Assembly (NCBI RefSeq): GCF_026012395.1
Contig: NZ_BRZA01000005.1
Span: 1-64,000, forward strand
Origin: Lysinibacillus piscis
GTDB taxonomy: Bacteria; Bacillota; Bacilli; Bacillales_A; Planococcaceae
Reading direction: 5' to 3'
Length of the DNA: 64,000 nt
Shown piece by piece: positions 7,818 through 18,278 of this stretch (position 1 is the stretch's first letter; each line of letters starts with the position of its first letter). The translations under genes were made by a program, and so were the position numbers. The notes under the pieces were generated by a model that made no database searches, had not been told where the DNA came from, and was given only the letters and a program-made list of their open reading frames with translations.

Positions 7818-7947
7818 GCAATTTTATTAAACACCTGGTAAAGTTGTTAAAGCCTTATCCCCTATTACACAGAGGTGCAATTGTGCTCAAATTTCTCTCA
7901 ATCTGCAAAAAAATTTTTGGCTATCTATCCATCGACTCAGTATGTGG

Positions 7948-8706
7948 TTAAACGTCTGCCACTTCGGGATAAAAAACCTTTTCCAAATATAACCCTTGTG
8001 GTGGTGCTGTTTTCCCTGCTTGTCCTCGATCCATTGTGGCGATGACATGAGCCACATTCGTAATGTCTCGTCGTCCTATCCCAACTTCCCAAAGTGTCCC
8101 TGCAATAATACGCACCATATTATACAAAAAGCCATTCCCTTCAATAATCATGTGTAACTCTTGTCCATGCCATTCAAATTTTAACGAAGCTACTGTACGC
8201 ACTTTATCCTTTACACTCGTATTAGCCGCACAAAAACAGGAAAAATCATGTGTACCAATAATGGCTTGTGCGGCCTCCTGCATGGCGTTTACATTCGGTA
8301 CAATTCCATTTGTCTCTACTGTATAATATCTGCGAAATGGGCTTTGTACAGGCTCACAGCACCATATATACCGATAACGCTTACCACTCACACTATAACG
8401 TGCATGAAAATCAGTGGATACTTCCTCTACTGTTAGCACACGAATATCCTTCGGTAGCTGTACATTGAAGGCTTTCATATACTTTTCGGGTGGAATCGTT
8501 AAGGGTGTATCAAAATGCACTGTTTGTCCTGTCGCATGTACTTTTGCATCTGTACGACCACTGGCTGTTACTTTTATGTTTTCTCCTTTGTGCATCACCG
8601 CTAGTACACGTTCAAGCTCTGCCTGTATTGTACGCTCTCCTGGCTGTACTTGAAAGCCTGAAAATTGTGTACCATCATAGCTAATGACTGCTTTTAATCG
8701 TCGCAT
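7948..8706 (-). CDS. truA: tRNA pseudouridine synthase A
   Basis: A protein of 252 aa that converts U38-U40 of the tRNA anticodon stem-loop to pseudouridine. The catalytic Asp53 is in ASGRTDAKVHATGQ, and the family segments YDGTQFSGFQVQP and GNGFLYNMVRII are present. Two consecutive ATGs follow AGGAG. The second, at 8706, has the better 8-nt spacing, and the first, at 8709, has 5 nt. It is the last gene of ecfA1-ecfA2-ecfT-truA, about 11 bp after ecfT, the same order as in B. subtilis. No clear terminator is visible in 7818-7947. Confidence 0.96.
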   Translation of the reverse strand: MRRLKAVISYDGTQFSGFQVQPGERTIQAELERVLAVMHKGENIKVTASGRTDAKVHATGQTVHFDTPLTIPPEKYMKAFNVQLPKDIRVLTVEEVSTDFHARYSVSGKRYRYIWCCEPVQSPFRRYYTVETNGIVPNVNAMQEAAQAIIGTHDFSCFCAANTSVKDKVRTVASLKFEWHGQELHMIIEGNGFLYNMVRIIAGTLWEVGIGRRDITNVAHVIATMDRGQAGKTAPPQGLYLEKVFYPEVADV

Positions 8707-8717
8707 CATGCTTACTC

Positions 8718-9515
8718 CTATCCTCTATAATAGAACAGTATAATGGCCATTACAGCTAGTAATACAAGTGCAAATGTGTCACTCATATCCCATTTTAGCT
8801 GACGATAACGTGTGCGACCTTCGCCACCACGATAGCCTCTTACCTCCATAGCTGTTGCCAAATCCTCTGCACGTTTAAATGCACTAACAAAGAGTGGCAC
8901 TAATAAGGGAACTACAGCCTTGATTCGTTCACCAATTGGCCCTGAGGATAAATCTGAGCCACGAGCCATTTGTGCTTTCATAATTTTATCCGTTTCATCC
9001 ATTAACGTTGGGATAAAGCGCAATGAAATGGACATCATTAATGCTAATTCATGCACAGGTACTTTGATTTTTTTGAGCGGATTTAACAACACCTCAATCC
9101 CATCTGTAATCGAAATAGGCGATGTCGTTAATGTTAAAATAGATGTCATAAAGACAAGCACAAGGAAGCGAGTTGAAATGAAAATTCCTTGTCGAATTCC
9201 GTCCTCATAAATGGTAATACTCTTCCAATGAAATACCTCTGCACCACCCTTTGTCATAAAAATATGAATGAGGAATGTGAATACCATTAAAAAGAGCACA
9301 GGCTTTAAGCCATTAATTAAAAAATAAAGTCGAATGCGTGATACTAAAACAATGAGCAATGTAAAGGTTAATAGCATGGCATATGTCACAACATTATTTG
9401 CTAAAAAGACAATAACGATAAACGCAAACACGAAAATGAGTTTTGAGCGTGGGTCTAGCTTATGGATGGGCGAATCCCCTGGTAGGAAACGGCCAAATAT
9501 CATTTTTTCCATCAT
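8718..9515 (-). CDS. ecfT: ECF transporter transmembrane component EcfT
   Basis: An integral membrane protein of 265 aa with about five or six helices. It forms the T component of the shared energy-coupling-factor module for vitamin and metal uptake. The two coupling-helix motifs that contact the ATPases are visible as QMARGSDLSSG and MEVRGYRGG. Its ATG overlaps the ecfA2 stop codon by 4 nt, so translation is probably coupled. The substrate-binding S components are encoded elsewhere, so substrate range cannot be told from here. Confidence 0.95.
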   Translation of the reverse strand: MMEKMIFGRFLPGDSPIHKLDPRSKLIFVFAFIVIVFLANNVVTYAMLLTFTLLIVLVSRIRLYFLINGLKPVLFLMVFTFLIHIFMTKGGAEVFHWKSITIYEDGIRQGIFISTRFLVLVFMTSILTLTTSPISITDGIEVLLNPLKKIKVPVHELALMMSISLRFIPTLMDETDKIMKAQMARGSDLSSGPIGERIKAVVPLLVPLFVSAFKRAEDLATAMEVRGYRGGEGRTRYRQLKWDMSDTFALVLLAVMAIILFYYRG

Positions 9516-10384
9516 TGTTCCGCACGCTCCTCTCTTAGCTCTCGTGCAATTTCAGCAGCAAGCTCTTCCTCTGTCAAACACACTTTACTAAGAGGCTTGT
9601 TCATTAATTGTTCTACTTTTTGCTGGAATCGAACAATACGTGGTGGCTCTAAGCGAAAGCTGTTTAATGTCTCTGTATCTCTAAAAATTTCATGTGGTGC
9701 ACCACTTAAGACATTTTTCCCCTCATGCATAATGATAATATTATCCGCATAACGAGCTGCATCTTCCATACTATGTGTCACTAAAATTGTTGTTAAACCA
9801 CGTTTTTTGTGCAATTCATAAAACATATCCATAATTTCTTTTTGTCCACGTGGGTCTAATCCTGCTGTCGGCTCGTCCAATACAATGACTTCTGGCTCCA
9901 TTGCGAGTACACCTGCAATAGCTACTCGTCGCATTTGTCCACCTGATAAATCAAATGGTGATTTTTCCAGCACCTCAGCAGGCAATCCGACTAAATTGAC
10001 AAGTTTTCTTGCTCGTAACTCAGCTTCTTGCACAGCCACACCAAAATTTAGAGGCCCAAACATAATATCTTTTAATACGGTTTCTTCAAATAATTGATGC
10101 TCTGGAAACTGAAAAACAATTCCTACTTTTTGTCGTACAGCTTTTAAATCTCTTGCCTTCTTGCCAGCAGCAACAATACGATTGCCAATATGCACTTCAC
10201 CAGTAGTAGGCTTTAATAAGGCATTAAAATGCTGAAGAATTGTTGATTTCCCAGAACCTGTATGCCCAATAATGGCTTGATATGTACCTGAGGGAATCGT
10301 AAAATCCACATCAAATAATGCACGTTTTTCAAAAGGTGTCCCTTGTGCATAAGCATAGCTTACTTGTTGAAGTTTGATGTCCAT
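9512..10384 (-). CDS. ecfA2: ECF transporter ATPase EcfA2
   Basis: A protein of 290 aa, ABC ATPase. Walker A is GHTGSGKST (residues 40-48), the signature is DLSGGQMRRVAIAG, Walker B is EVIVLDEPTAGLDP and the switch His is in LVTHSM. It pairs with EcfA1 to power EcfT-dependent import. The start lies 25 bp inside the end of ecfA1 and the stop overlaps ecfT, so the three are tightly packed and probably translationally coupled. Placement as the second ATPase follows gene order and length (289 aa in B. subtilis). Confidence 0.95.
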   Translation of the reverse strand: MDIKLQQVSYAYAQGTPFEKRALFDVDFTIPSGTYQAIIGHTGSGKSTILQHFNALLKPTTGEVHIGNRIVAAGKKARDLKAVRQKVGIVFQFPEHQLFEETVLKDIMFGPLNFGVAVQEAELRARKLVNLVGLPAEVLEKSPFDLSGGQMRRVAIAGVLAMEPEVIVLDEPTAGLDPRGQKEIMDMFYELHKKRGLTTILVTHSMEDAARYADNIIIMHEGKNVLSGAPHEIFRDTETLNSFRLEPPRIVRFQQKVEQLMNKPLSKVCLTEEELAAEIARELREERAEQ

Positions 10385-11205
10385 AAGTCATTCACCAGCT
10401 CTTCTTCTGTGATATGTTGTCCCAGCAATGGAACCCCTTCCTGTTGCAATAACTTCGATAGCTTCCATGCAAATGGTAAGTCTAATCCGAGCTCCACTAA
10501 TTTATCTCCTAATGAGAAAATTTCACTCGGTAATCCTTCAGCAAATTTTTTGCCATCGTTCATAAAAAGCACACGGTTTGCTAGCATGGCTTCCTCTAAA
10601 TCATGGGTAATGGATATAACCGTTAGCCCTATTTCCGCACGTAAGGCTTGAACGGTTTGTAGCACTTCCATGCGCCCCTGTGGATCTAACATGGATGTGG
10701 CTTCATCTAAAATAAGCAACTTAGGCTTTAAGGCAAGTGCACCAGCAATCGCCACACGTTGTTTTTGTCCACCAGACAGATGATGTGGTTCATGGTTCAT
10801 AAAATCACTCATATTGACTTGTGCCAATGCCTGATGCACACGTGTAACCATTTCCTCAAAGGGAATTCCGTTATTTTCAAGTGCAAAGGCGACATCGTCC
10901 TGTACAGTAGCACCTACAAATTGATTGTCTGGATTTTGAAAAACCATGCCCATCTGTGAACGACTTTGCCAAAGGTTATCTTCATTTAGTGGTTTCCCTA
11001 AAATACGTACTTCTCCTTGCTGGGGGAATAATAAACCATTCATTAACTTAGCAATGGTCGATTTACCAGAACCATTATGACCCACAATGGCAATCCATTC
11101 GCCTTCTTGTATCGCAAAGTTAACATCGTCCACAGCGTTTCGACTTTCAGCTACTTCTGGTGTATATGAAAAAGTGACTTGATGTAATGATAATATTTCA
11201 GACAT
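10360..11205 (-). CDS. ecfA1: ECF transporter ATPase EcfA1
   Basis: A protein of 281 aa, the same length as B. subtilis EcfA1. Walker A is GHNGSGKST (42-50), the Q-loop is in FQNPDNQFVG, the signature is LSGGQKQRVAIAG and Walker B is LLILDEATSMLDP. A TTG at 11223 lies too close to the ribosome binding site. The ATG at 11205 is 8 nt after GAGAGGAG and is chosen. It is the first gene of the ecf-truA unit. Upstream lie two terminator-like hairpins and an unexplained structured element, so its promoter or leader control is unclear. Confidence 0.95.
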   Translation of the reverse strand: MSEILSLHQVTFSYTPEVAESRNAVDDVNFAIQEGEWIAIVGHNGSGKSTIAKLMNGLLFPQQGEVRILGKPLNEDNLWQSRSQMGMVFQNPDNQFVGATVQDDVAFALENNGIPFEEMVTRVHQALAQVNMSDFMNHEPHHLSGGQKQRVAIAGALALKPKLLILDEATSMLDPQGRMEVLQTVQALRAEIGLTVISITHDLEEAMLANRVLFMNDGKKFAEGLPSEIFSLGDKLVELGLDLPFAWKLSKLLQQEGVPLLGQHITEEELVNDLWTSNFNK

Positions 11206-11280
11206 GGCTAAAGCTCCTCTCAACAGTCTCGACTCTACTACCTAACTTACACTGTTTTATGTATGAATTCTACTACAAGC

Positions 11281-11294
11281 TATACCTAGGTATA
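11281..11294. other. Perfect 14-bp palindrome upstream of ecfA1
   Basis: TATACCTAGGTATA is a perfect palindrome 75 bp before the ecfA1 start codon, just after a T tract on the minus strand. It could be an operator or chance in AT-rich DNA. No regulator is suggested by its sequence. Confidence 0.4.
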
Positions 11295-11319
11295 AAAAAA
11301 GCACCATCCAATTGGCGCT
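11294..11319 (-). terminator. Second terminator-like hairpin upstream of ecfA1
   Basis: The minus strand reads AGCGCC, loop AATTGGAT, GGTGCT, then seven T. The stem has six pairs, one of them G-U. It lies between the structured RNA element and ecfA1. Confidence 0.6.
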
Positions 11320-11340
11320 ATCGTATGTTTACATATTCAA

Positions 11341-11440
11341 TAATAAAAAAGCGCGCACCTCATTCAATAGAAATGCGCTAGTCGTTCCATTTATAAGAAA
11401 CATGGGTGCTCAAGCCCATGTCCCTTCAGAATGAGGTGCG
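11341..11440 (-). ncRNA. Unidentified structured RNA or attenuator ending in a T run
   Basis: On the minus strand an 11-bp perfect stem, GCACCTCATTC (11429-11439) with GAATGAGGTGC (11355-11365), encloses an inner 7-bp hairpin ACATGGG / CCCATGT (11415-11421 with 11400-11406) and a loop region. It ends GCGCTTTTTTATTATT, as an intrinsic terminator would. The upstream part, to about 11500, has a tiny possible leader ORF, MMSGHFDVASRLALRTSF, without a clear ribosome binding site. The element is separated from rplQ by that gene's own terminator. It could be a small RNA, an attenuator for ecfA1, or a dispersed repeat. I do not recognise a known family. Confidence 0.5.
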
Positions 11441-11524
11441 GAGAGCTAAACGAGACGCCACATCGAAATGCCCGCTCATCATAACGCTCAGCTTAATTAT
11501 TTGTCGTATAAATCTTTTATAAAG

Positions 11525-11552
11525 AAAGAGGGTGGTGATTCCCACCCTCTTT
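11525..11552 (-). terminator. Terminator of the S10-spc-alpha cluster
   Basis: The minus strand has an 11-bp stem, AAAGAGGGTGG / CCACCCTCTTT, followed by CTTTAT, 22 bp beyond the rplQ stop codon. The T tract is short. Confidence 0.8.
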
Positions 11553-11573
11553 CACACTTGTTTTCTACTATGA

Positions 11574-11954
11574 TTAAACTAATTCAATCACAACAACAGG
11601 TGCACCGTCACCACGACGAGGACCTACTTTAAGAATACGAGTGTAACCACCTTGACGCTCTGTATAACGTGGTGCTACATCATCAAATAACTTTTGAAGT
11701 GCAAATGATGTAGATTCGTTACCTTCCGCATCAGTCGTTGTTACTAGCTCACGACGGATGAATGCAGCAGCTTGACGGCGTGCATGTAAATCTCCGCGTT
11801 TACCTAAAGTAATCATTTTTTCAACAGCTTTGCGTACTTCTTTAGCGCGAGCCTCAGTAGTTTCAATGCGCTCGTTGATGATTAAATCAGTAGCTAAGTC
11901 ACGTAACATCGCTTTACGTTGAGAACTTGTACGACCAAGTTTTCTGTAACCCAT
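11574..11954 (-). CDS. rplQ: 50S ribosomal protein L17
   Basis: A protein of 126 aa with the family start [20 protein letters not shown] and the closing segment [16 protein letters not shown]. It lies near the polypeptide exit tunnel of the large subunit. AAAAGGAGG precedes the ATG. It is the last gene of the alpha operon, 42 bp after rpoA, followed by a GC-rich terminator. The length is at the upper end of the usual range (116-127 aa). Confidence 0.98.
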   Translation of the reverse strand: MGYRKLGRTSSQRKAMLRDLATDLIINERIETTEARAKEVRKAVEKMITLGKRGDLHARRQAAAFIRRELVTTTDAEGNESTSFALQKLFDDVAPRYTERQGGYTRILKVGPRRGDGAPVVVIELV

Positions 11955-11996
11955 GGATGTTTCCCTCCTTTTAACAAAAATATCTGTTTAAATCGC

Positions 11997-12941
11997 TTAG
12001 TCTTCTTTGCGTAATCCTAAACCAAGCTCTTCTAACTTCGCTTTTACTTCTTCTAGTGACTTACGTCCAAGGTTACGAACTTTCATCATATCGTCTTCTG
12101 ACTTGTTTGCAAGCTCTAGTACTGTATTAATACCAGCACGCTTCAAGCAGTTGTAAGAGCGAACAGAAAGATCAAGTTCTTCGATAGTCATCTCTAAAAC
12201 TTTTTCTTTTTGGTCTTCTTCTTTCTCGACCATGATTTCAGCAGTTTGTGCCTCGTCTGTCATGCCAACGAAGATGTTTAGATGCTCGGTTAAAATTTTC
12301 GCTCCGAGCGAAATCGCCTCTTTCGGACCAATGCTACCATCTGTCCACACATCAAGCGAAAGTTTATCGTAGTCAGAAGACTGACCTACACGAGTATTTT
12401 CCACTTGGAAATTAACACGTGCTACTGGAGTGTAAATAGAGTCGATCGGGATCACGCCGATAGGAAGATCCTCACGTTTGTTTTGATCAGCAGGAGTGTA
12501 ACCACGACCACGTTGAGCATACATACGCATACGCAAATGACCGTTTTTAGCGATTGTTGCAATATATAGATCTGGATTTAAAATTTCTACGTCACTGTCA
12601 TGTGTAATGTCAGCAGCCGTAACTGTACCATCGCCTTTTACATCAATCTCAATAACTTTTTCTTCGTCAGAGTAGATTTTAAGAGCTAGTTTTTTCACAT
12701 TCAAAATAATTGAAGCTACATCTTCTACAACGCCTTCTACAGTTGAGAATTCGTGAAGAACACCATCAATTTGAATAGAAGTAACAGCAGCCCCAGGTAA
12801 TGAAGACAGAAGGATACGACGTAAAGAATTACCCAAAGTGTTTCCATATCCGCGTTCAAGCGGTTCTACAACAAACTTTCCATATTTGGAATCTTCGCTG
12901 ATCTCCACTGTTTCAATCTTTGGTTTTTCAATTTCGATCAT
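11997..12941 (-). CDS. rpoA: DNA-directed RNA polymerase subunit alpha
   Basis: A protein of 314 aa. The N-terminal dimerisation domain (to about 230) includes [20 protein letters not shown]. An acidic linker ([19 protein letters not shown]) joins it to the C-terminal domain, which has [17 protein letters not shown] and [15 protein letters not shown] and contacts UP elements and activators. A GGGAGG site precedes the ATG. The 140-bp gap to rpsK contains a small hairpin, TCTCATA / TATGAGA (13056-13073), followed by a T run, which may lower read-through from the ribosomal genes. Confidence 0.99.
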   Translation of the reverse strand: MIEIEKPKIETVEISEDSKYGKFVVEPLERGYGNTLGNSLRRILLSSLPGAAVTSIQIDGVLHEFSTVEGVVEDVASIILNVKKLALKIYSDEEKVIEIDVKGDGTVTAADITHDSDVEILNPDLYIATIAKNGHLRMRMYAQRGRGYTPADQNKREDLPIGVIPIDSIYTPVARVNFQVENTRVGQSSDYDKLSLDVWTDGSIGPKEAISLGAKILTEHLNIFVGMTDEAQTAEIMVEKEEDQKEKVLEMTIEELDLSVRSYNCLKRAGINTVLELANKSEDDMMKVRNLGRKSLEEVKAKLEELGLGLRKED

Positions 12942-13081
12942 TTCATTTACCCTCCCTCAAAACATCAAATGTATAGGTTCTTACCATCATAGATTCGATC
13001 GTCAATGACGTATCGTTTATTATCTGCACAAGACAGTTTGTACAAAAAATGATGTTCTCATACAATTATGAGACGCACCCA

Positions 13082-13489
<408 letters not shown>

Positions 13490-13496
13490 TTACTTA

Positions 13497-13862
13497 TTAT
13501 TTTTTCTTGTTCGCTACAGTTTTACGAGGACCTTTACGAGTACGTGCGTTGTTCTTTGTATTTTGACCACGAACAGGTAAGCCACGACGGTGACGGATAC
13601 CACGGAATGAAGCAATTTCCATTAAACGTTTGATATTTAAAGAAACTTCACGACGTAAATCACCTTCAAGTTTGTATGAATCTAATTGTTCACGGATTTT
13701 GTTTAACTCATCTTCAGTTAAGTCGCGTACGCGTGTATCTTCAGAAACACCTGCGCCTGCTAATACTTTCTGAGCTGTAGTTTTACCAATACCGTAAATG
13801 TAAGTTAATGAAATTACCACGCGTTTATCGCGAGGAATATCAACACCAGCAATACGTGCCAT
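13497..13862 (-). CDS. rpsM: 30S ribosomal protein S13
   Basis: A protein of 121 aa that begins [20 protein letters not shown] and ends with the lysine-rich tail RKTVANKKK that reaches the P site. The motif [20 protein letters not shown] is present. It sits in the small-subunit head and contacts the large subunit in bridge B1. AAAGGAGG precedes the ATG. It follows rpmJ closely (23 bp). Confidence 0.98.
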   Translation of the reverse strand: MARIAGVDIPRDKRVVISLTYIYGIGKTTAQKVLAGAGVSEDTRVRDLTEDELNKIREQLDSYKLEGDLRREVSLNIKRLMEIASFRGIRHRRGLPVRGQNTKNNARTRKGPRKTVANKKK

Positions 13863-13885
13863 TCGCTAAAGCACCTCCTTTAAAA

Positions 13886-13999
<114 letters not shown>

Positions 14000-14036
14000 C
14001 TAACCTAACCTCCTTAATAGTCCGGAGCGCAAAAGA

Positions 14037-14255
14037 TTATTTAAAACGGTATGTGATACGACCGCGAGTTAAATCATAAGGAGATAACTCGATAGTAACC
14101 TTATCTCCAGGTAGAATACGGATAAAGTGCATACGAATCTTACCAGATACGTGTGCTAAAATCACATGTCCGTTTTCTAATTCTACCTTAAACATCGCGT
14201 TTGGCAAAGTCTCAACAACTGTTCCTTCGACTTCAATTACATCATCTTTCGCCAT
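14037..14255 (-). CDS. infA: Translation initiation factor IF-1
   Basis: A protein of 72 aa: a single S1-type OB fold starting [20 protein letters not shown] and including [20 protein letters not shown]. It binds the A site of the small subunit during initiation. GAGAGGAG precedes the ATG. In B. subtilis map and a KOW-protein gene separate adk from infA. Here the upstream 417 bp has no gene and carries a separate promoter and structured leader, so infA probably starts its own transcript. Confidence 0.98.
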   Translation of the reverse strand: MAKDDVIEVEGTVVETLPNAMFKVELENGHVILAHVSGKIRMHFIRILPGDKVTIELSPYDLTRGRITYRFK

Positions 14256-14530
14256 CTACTCTGTCTCTCCTCTCTATATGCAAATTCAAGTTCTCATCGT
14301 TACATCAAACGGATATCTGCTGCAACTTTAGAAGCAACCTCGTTTCAACATATGTTTGGATTGTATGAGAGATGTTTGAAAGACGCTCGTCTGGTTTCGT
14401 TTCACACAATCCACGGAATAAACAGGACTCACAGAAGAGTACCGAATTTCACATGTTTACACGAATACCGGAATGTCTTGGATGAGATATTCATACCCGT
14501 TACACAGATGCTTCCACGAAAACCATTATA
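14256..14530 (-). promoter_or_regulatory. infA promoter and long structured leader
   Basis: A perfect TATAAT (14525-14530) on the minus strand has GTGCAA 17 bp upstream as a weak -35. The following leader of about 265 nt contains a stem GGATTGT / ACAATCC (14406-14412 with 14358-14364) enclosing AGAC-GAGC-GTCT (14381-14392). There is no coding sequence in it. This is the position where map is found in related genomes. The leader could be regulatory, or the scar of the lost genes. Confidence 0.5.
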
Positions 14531-14622
14531 CTCTTTTAATAGTCATCTTGCACTTTTTAAAAGAAATATATACCGGGCACAATATGCTTTTGCAACTCTC
14601 AAAAAAATTATGTTTCGTTGTT

Positions 14623-14647
14623 GCTTCCGCATGCCTCCCGCGGAAGC
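14623..14647 (-). terminator. GC-rich hairpin after adk
   Basis: The minus strand has GCTTCCGC / GCGGAAGC with a 9-nt loop, followed after about 15 nt by a run of seven T. A second small hairpin, CCCGGCTCCGGG, lies just before it (about 14659-14670). Together they probably end the adk transcript. Confidence 0.6.
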
Positions 14648-14672
14648 AGTATTCTGCGCCCGGAGCCGGGTA

Positions 14673-15395
<723 letters not shown>

Positions 15396-16691
15396 TTATT
15401 TCATAAAGCCTTTGTAGTGACGTTTAACAAGTTGAGATTCTAGCTGTTTCATCGTTTCCAGCGCTACGCCGACTACGATAATAATACTAGTACCACCGAT
15501 CTGCACTGCAGCAGGCAATTTCATCATGTTAATGAATAAAATTGGCATAACAGCAATAACAGTCAAGAAAATCGCCCCAACGAATGTCAGACGATATAAC
15601 ACGCTTGTTAAATACGTTTGAGTGTTTTCACCAGGACGAATGCCTGGAATATATGCACCCTGTTTTTTCAAGTTATCTGCCACATTTTCAGGATTCACTT
15701 GTACGAATGCGTAGAAATATGTGAACGCTATGATCAAGGCAACGTAAATAATCATTCCAGCAGGTTTTGTATAATCAAACGTGTTTTGAATGAATGTTGT
15801 TACACTGTTTTGATCGAAAAACGCGACTAACATACGTGGTGTAGTAAGAAACGCTACTGCGAAGATTACTGGAATAACCCCTGCAGCATTTACTTTTAAC
15901 GGTAAATGAGTTTGTTGTCCACCTGTTTGTTGATTGCGTCCAGTAACTCGTTTTGCATATTGAATTGGAATTTTACGCAACGCTTGTTGTACATAAATTA
16001 CTCCAACTACAACAGCAAGTAAAATCAATACAAGTAAAGCAAGGATAATGATGTTGATAAATAATTTATCGCCAGCACCCTCGATTTGCTGTGCATAGAT
16101 TTGGTTTACTCCTGTAGGTAATGCTGCAACGATACCTGCGAAGATAATCACAGAAATACCATTTCCAACACCGTGAGCAGTAATTTGCTCAGCTAACCAT
16201 ACAAGGAATGCTGTTCCCGCTGTCAATACAATAGAAATTGTAACATATGTTAAAATTCCCTCTTCTTTAATCAATGAGCCACCGTACATTTTGTTAAAAC
16301 CAAATGACATTGCGAATGATTGAATAAAGGCAAGAATAATTGTAAAGTAACGAGTGAATTGTGCAAGTTTACGTCTTCCAACTTCACCTTGCTTCGCCCA
16401 CTCTGCAAATTTCGGTACAACGTCCATTTGCAATAATTGGACAATGATTGAGGCCGTGATGTAAGGCATAATTCCCATCGCAAAGATAGAGAAGTTTGCG
16501 AGTGCACCACCGCCAAAAGTATTGAGGAAACCAACGAGGTTGAACTCATCAGTTGCCTTTAATACATTTGCGTCAACATTTGGTACAGGAACAAACGTAC
16601 CAATACGGAACACAATTAACATCAATAATGTAAAGATGATTTTATTTCTTATATCTCGAACACGCATAAAGTTAGAGATTGTTTGAAACAT
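15396..16691 (-). CDS. secY: Preprotein translocase subunit SecY
   Basis: A protein of 431 aa with ten predicted membrane helices. It forms the protein-conducting channel with SecE (encoded at 47.5-47.7 kb) and SecG (not in the window). Family landmarks include MGIMPYITASIIVQLLQMD in helix 2, the plug region FLNTFGGGALANFSIFAMG and the cytosolic loop IPIQYAKRV. Its ATG overlaps the rplO stop codon by one base (TAATG), indicating translational coupling to the ribosomal gene. Confidence 0.98.
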   Translation of the reverse strand: MFQTISNFMRVRDIRNKIIFTLLMLIVFRIGTFVPVPNVDANVLKATDEFNLVGFLNTFGGGALANFSIFAMGIMPYITASIIVQLLQMDVVPKFAEWAKQGEVGRRKLAQFTRYFTIILAFIQSFAMSFGFNKMYGGSLIKEEGILTYVTISIVLTAGTAFLVWLAEQITAHGVGNGISVIIFAGIVAALPTGVNQIYAQQIEGAGDKLFINIIILALLVLILLAVVVGVIYVQQALRKIPIQYAKRVTGRNQQTGGQQTHLPLKVNAAGVIPVIFAVAFLTTPRMLVAFFDQNSVTTFIQNTFDYTKPAGMIIYVALIIAFTYFYAFVQVNPENVADNLKKQGAYIPGIRPGENTQTYLTSVLYRLTFVGAIFLTVIAVMPILFINMMKLPAAVQIGGTSIIIVVGVALETMKQLESQLVKRHYKGFMK

Positions 16692-17131
16692 TAAATCACC
16701 TCAGTAGTTCCGCCGGCATTCTCAATTGCTTCTTTTGCTGAAGCAGAGAATTTATGAGCTTTTACTGTAAGCTTTTTAGTAAGAGTTCCGTTTCCAAGAA
16801 CTTTAATTCCAGCTTTTTCATTGCTCACTAGACCAGTTTCAAGTAATAATGCAGCTGTTACTTCTGCACCATCTTCGAAACGATTTAGTACGTCAAGGTT
16901 AACGATAGCGTATTCTTTACGGTTAATGTTCGTAAAGCCACGTTTTGGTAAACGACGGAATAATGGGTTTTGACCGCCCTCAAAGCCTGGGCGTACTCCG
17001 CCACCAGAACGAGCGTTTTGACCTTTATGACCTTTACCTGCTGTTTTACCGTTACCAGAACCGATACCACGACCAACGCGATTACGTTGTTTACGAGAAC
17101 CTTCTGCTGGTTTTAACTCATGCAGTTTCAT
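16691..17131 (-). CDS. rplO: 50S ribosomal protein L15
   Basis: A protein of 146 aa beginning [20 protein letters not shown], followed by the glycine- and basic-rich extension [20 protein letters not shown] that threads into 23S rRNA. A start eight codons upstream is possible, but AAGGAGGTG sits 9 nt before the ATG at 17131, and this gives the usual length. It lies between rpmD and secY, with a one-base overlap with secY. Confidence 0.98.
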   Translation of the reverse strand: MKLHELKPAEGSRKQRNRVGRGIGSGNGKTAGKGHKGQNARSGGGVRPGFEGGQNPLFRRLPKRGFTNINRKEYAIVNLDVLNRFEDGAEVTAALLLETGLVSNEKAGIKVLGNGTLTKKLTVKAHKFSASAKEAIENAGGTTEVI

Positions 17132-17165
17132 AGTGGGTGGCACCTCCTTGTTCAATAATTGAAAA

Positions 17166-17348
17166 TTAATTTTCTTTTACAGTAACTAAGTGAGCTACTT
17201 TATTAAGCATACCGCGAATAGCTGCGTTATCAGCTTGTTCAACAGTTTGGTGTAATTTGCGTAAACCTAATGCTTCGACAGTTTTGCGTTGTCCTGGTTT
17301 TGCACCAATCACAGATTTAGTAAGGGTGATTTCTAATTTGTTTGCCAT
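17166..17348 (-). CDS. rpmD: 50S ribosomal protein L30
   Basis: A protein of 60 aa beginning [20 protein letters not shown], with the family helix [20 protein letters not shown]. It is the bacterial short form of L30. It sits 13 bp after rpsE and 34 bp before rplO in the spc operon. Confidence 0.97.
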   Translation of the reverse strand: MANKLEITLTKSVIGAKPGQRKTVEALGLRKLHQTVEQADNAAIRGMLNKVAHLVTVKEN

Positions 17349-17361
17349 TATCTTTCCCCCC

Positions 17362-17865
17362 TTATCCTAATAATTCTTCCACTGATTTACCACGTAATTT
17401 AGCTACGTCCTCTACGCGTTTTAATTCAGTTAAACCTTGAATAGTTGCACGCACCATGTTAATTGGTGTGTTAGACCCAAGAGATTTTGAAAGAATATCA
17501 GTAATACCAGCAAGTTCTAGTACTGCACGTACTGGACCACCAGCGATAACTCCTGTACCAGGAGCAGCAGGTTTAATTAAGATTGAACCTGCACCGAAGC
17601 GACCTTGCACTAAGTGTGGAGTTGTTCCACCTACGCGTGGCACTTCGATTAAGTTTTTCTTCGCATCTTCAACAGCTTTGCGGATAGCATCTGGCACCTC
17701 TTGAGCTTTACCAGTACCAAAACCTACATGTCCGTTTTTATCGCCTACTACAACTAATGCTGTGAAGCGGAAGCGACGTCCACCTTTAACAACTTTAGCA
17801 ACACGGTTAATAGTAACTACGCGTTCTTCAAGTTCTCCAAGTTTGTTTGCGTCAATTCGACTCAT
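17362..17865 (-). CDS. rpsE: 30S ribosomal protein S5
   Basis: A protein of 167 aa with the N-terminal double-stranded RNA-binding domain ([20 protein letters not shown]) and the C-terminal domain with [19 protein letters not shown]. It shapes the mRNA entry region and decoding accuracy. The spectinomycin-contact loop (VVKGGRR region) shows nothing unusual. GGAGG precedes the ATG. Confidence 0.98.
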   Translation of the reverse strand: MSRIDANKLGELEERVVTINRVAKVVKGGRRFRFTALVVVGDKNGHVGFGTGKAQEVPDAIRKAVEDAKKNLIEVPRVGGTTPHLVQGRFGAGSILIKPAAPGTGVIAGGPVRAVLELAGITDILSKSLGSNTPINMVRATIQGLTELKRVEDVAKLRGKSVEELLG

Positions 17866-17886
17866 GAAATGTGTCCCTCCTTCTTA

Positions 17887-18246
17887 TTAGAATACTAAAC
17901 CGTTCTCACGTGCAGCTTCAGCTAAAGCTTTCACACGTCCATGATATAAGTAACCACCACGGTCAAATACTACAGCAGTAATATTTTTTTCCGCAGCGCG
18001 TTTTGCGATTGCTTCACCGATTTTAGCTGCCGCCTCAACATTGCTACCAGCACCTTCAAAACCTTTTTCTTGAGAAGATGCGCTCACAAGTGTTACGCCT
18101 GCTACGTCATCGATTAATTGCGCGTAAATGTTCTTGTTTGAACGGAATACGTTTAAGCGTGGACGCTCAGCAGTACCCGAAATTTTAGAACGTACACGTG
18201 CATGACGTTTTTTACGAACTTGATTTTTATCTTGTTTCGTAATCAC
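17887..18246 (-). CDS. rplR: 50S ribosomal protein L18
   Basis: A protein of 119 aa beginning (M)[19 protein letters not shown], with the 5S rRNA-binding segments [18 protein letters not shown] and [21 protein letters not shown] longer GTG start at 18255 overlaps the AAAGGAG site. The GTG at 18246 is 8 nt downstream of it and is chosen. It lies between rplF and rpsE. Confidence 0.97.
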   Translation of the reverse strand: MITKQDKNQVRKKRHARVRSKISGTAERPRLNVFRSNKNIYAQLIDDVAGVTLVSASSQEKGFEGAGSNVEAAAKIGEAIAKRAAEKNITAVVFDRGGYLYHGRVKALAEAARENGLVF

Positions 18247-18278
18247 AAGGGTCACTCCTTTCTAATGCTTAAGCCGCA

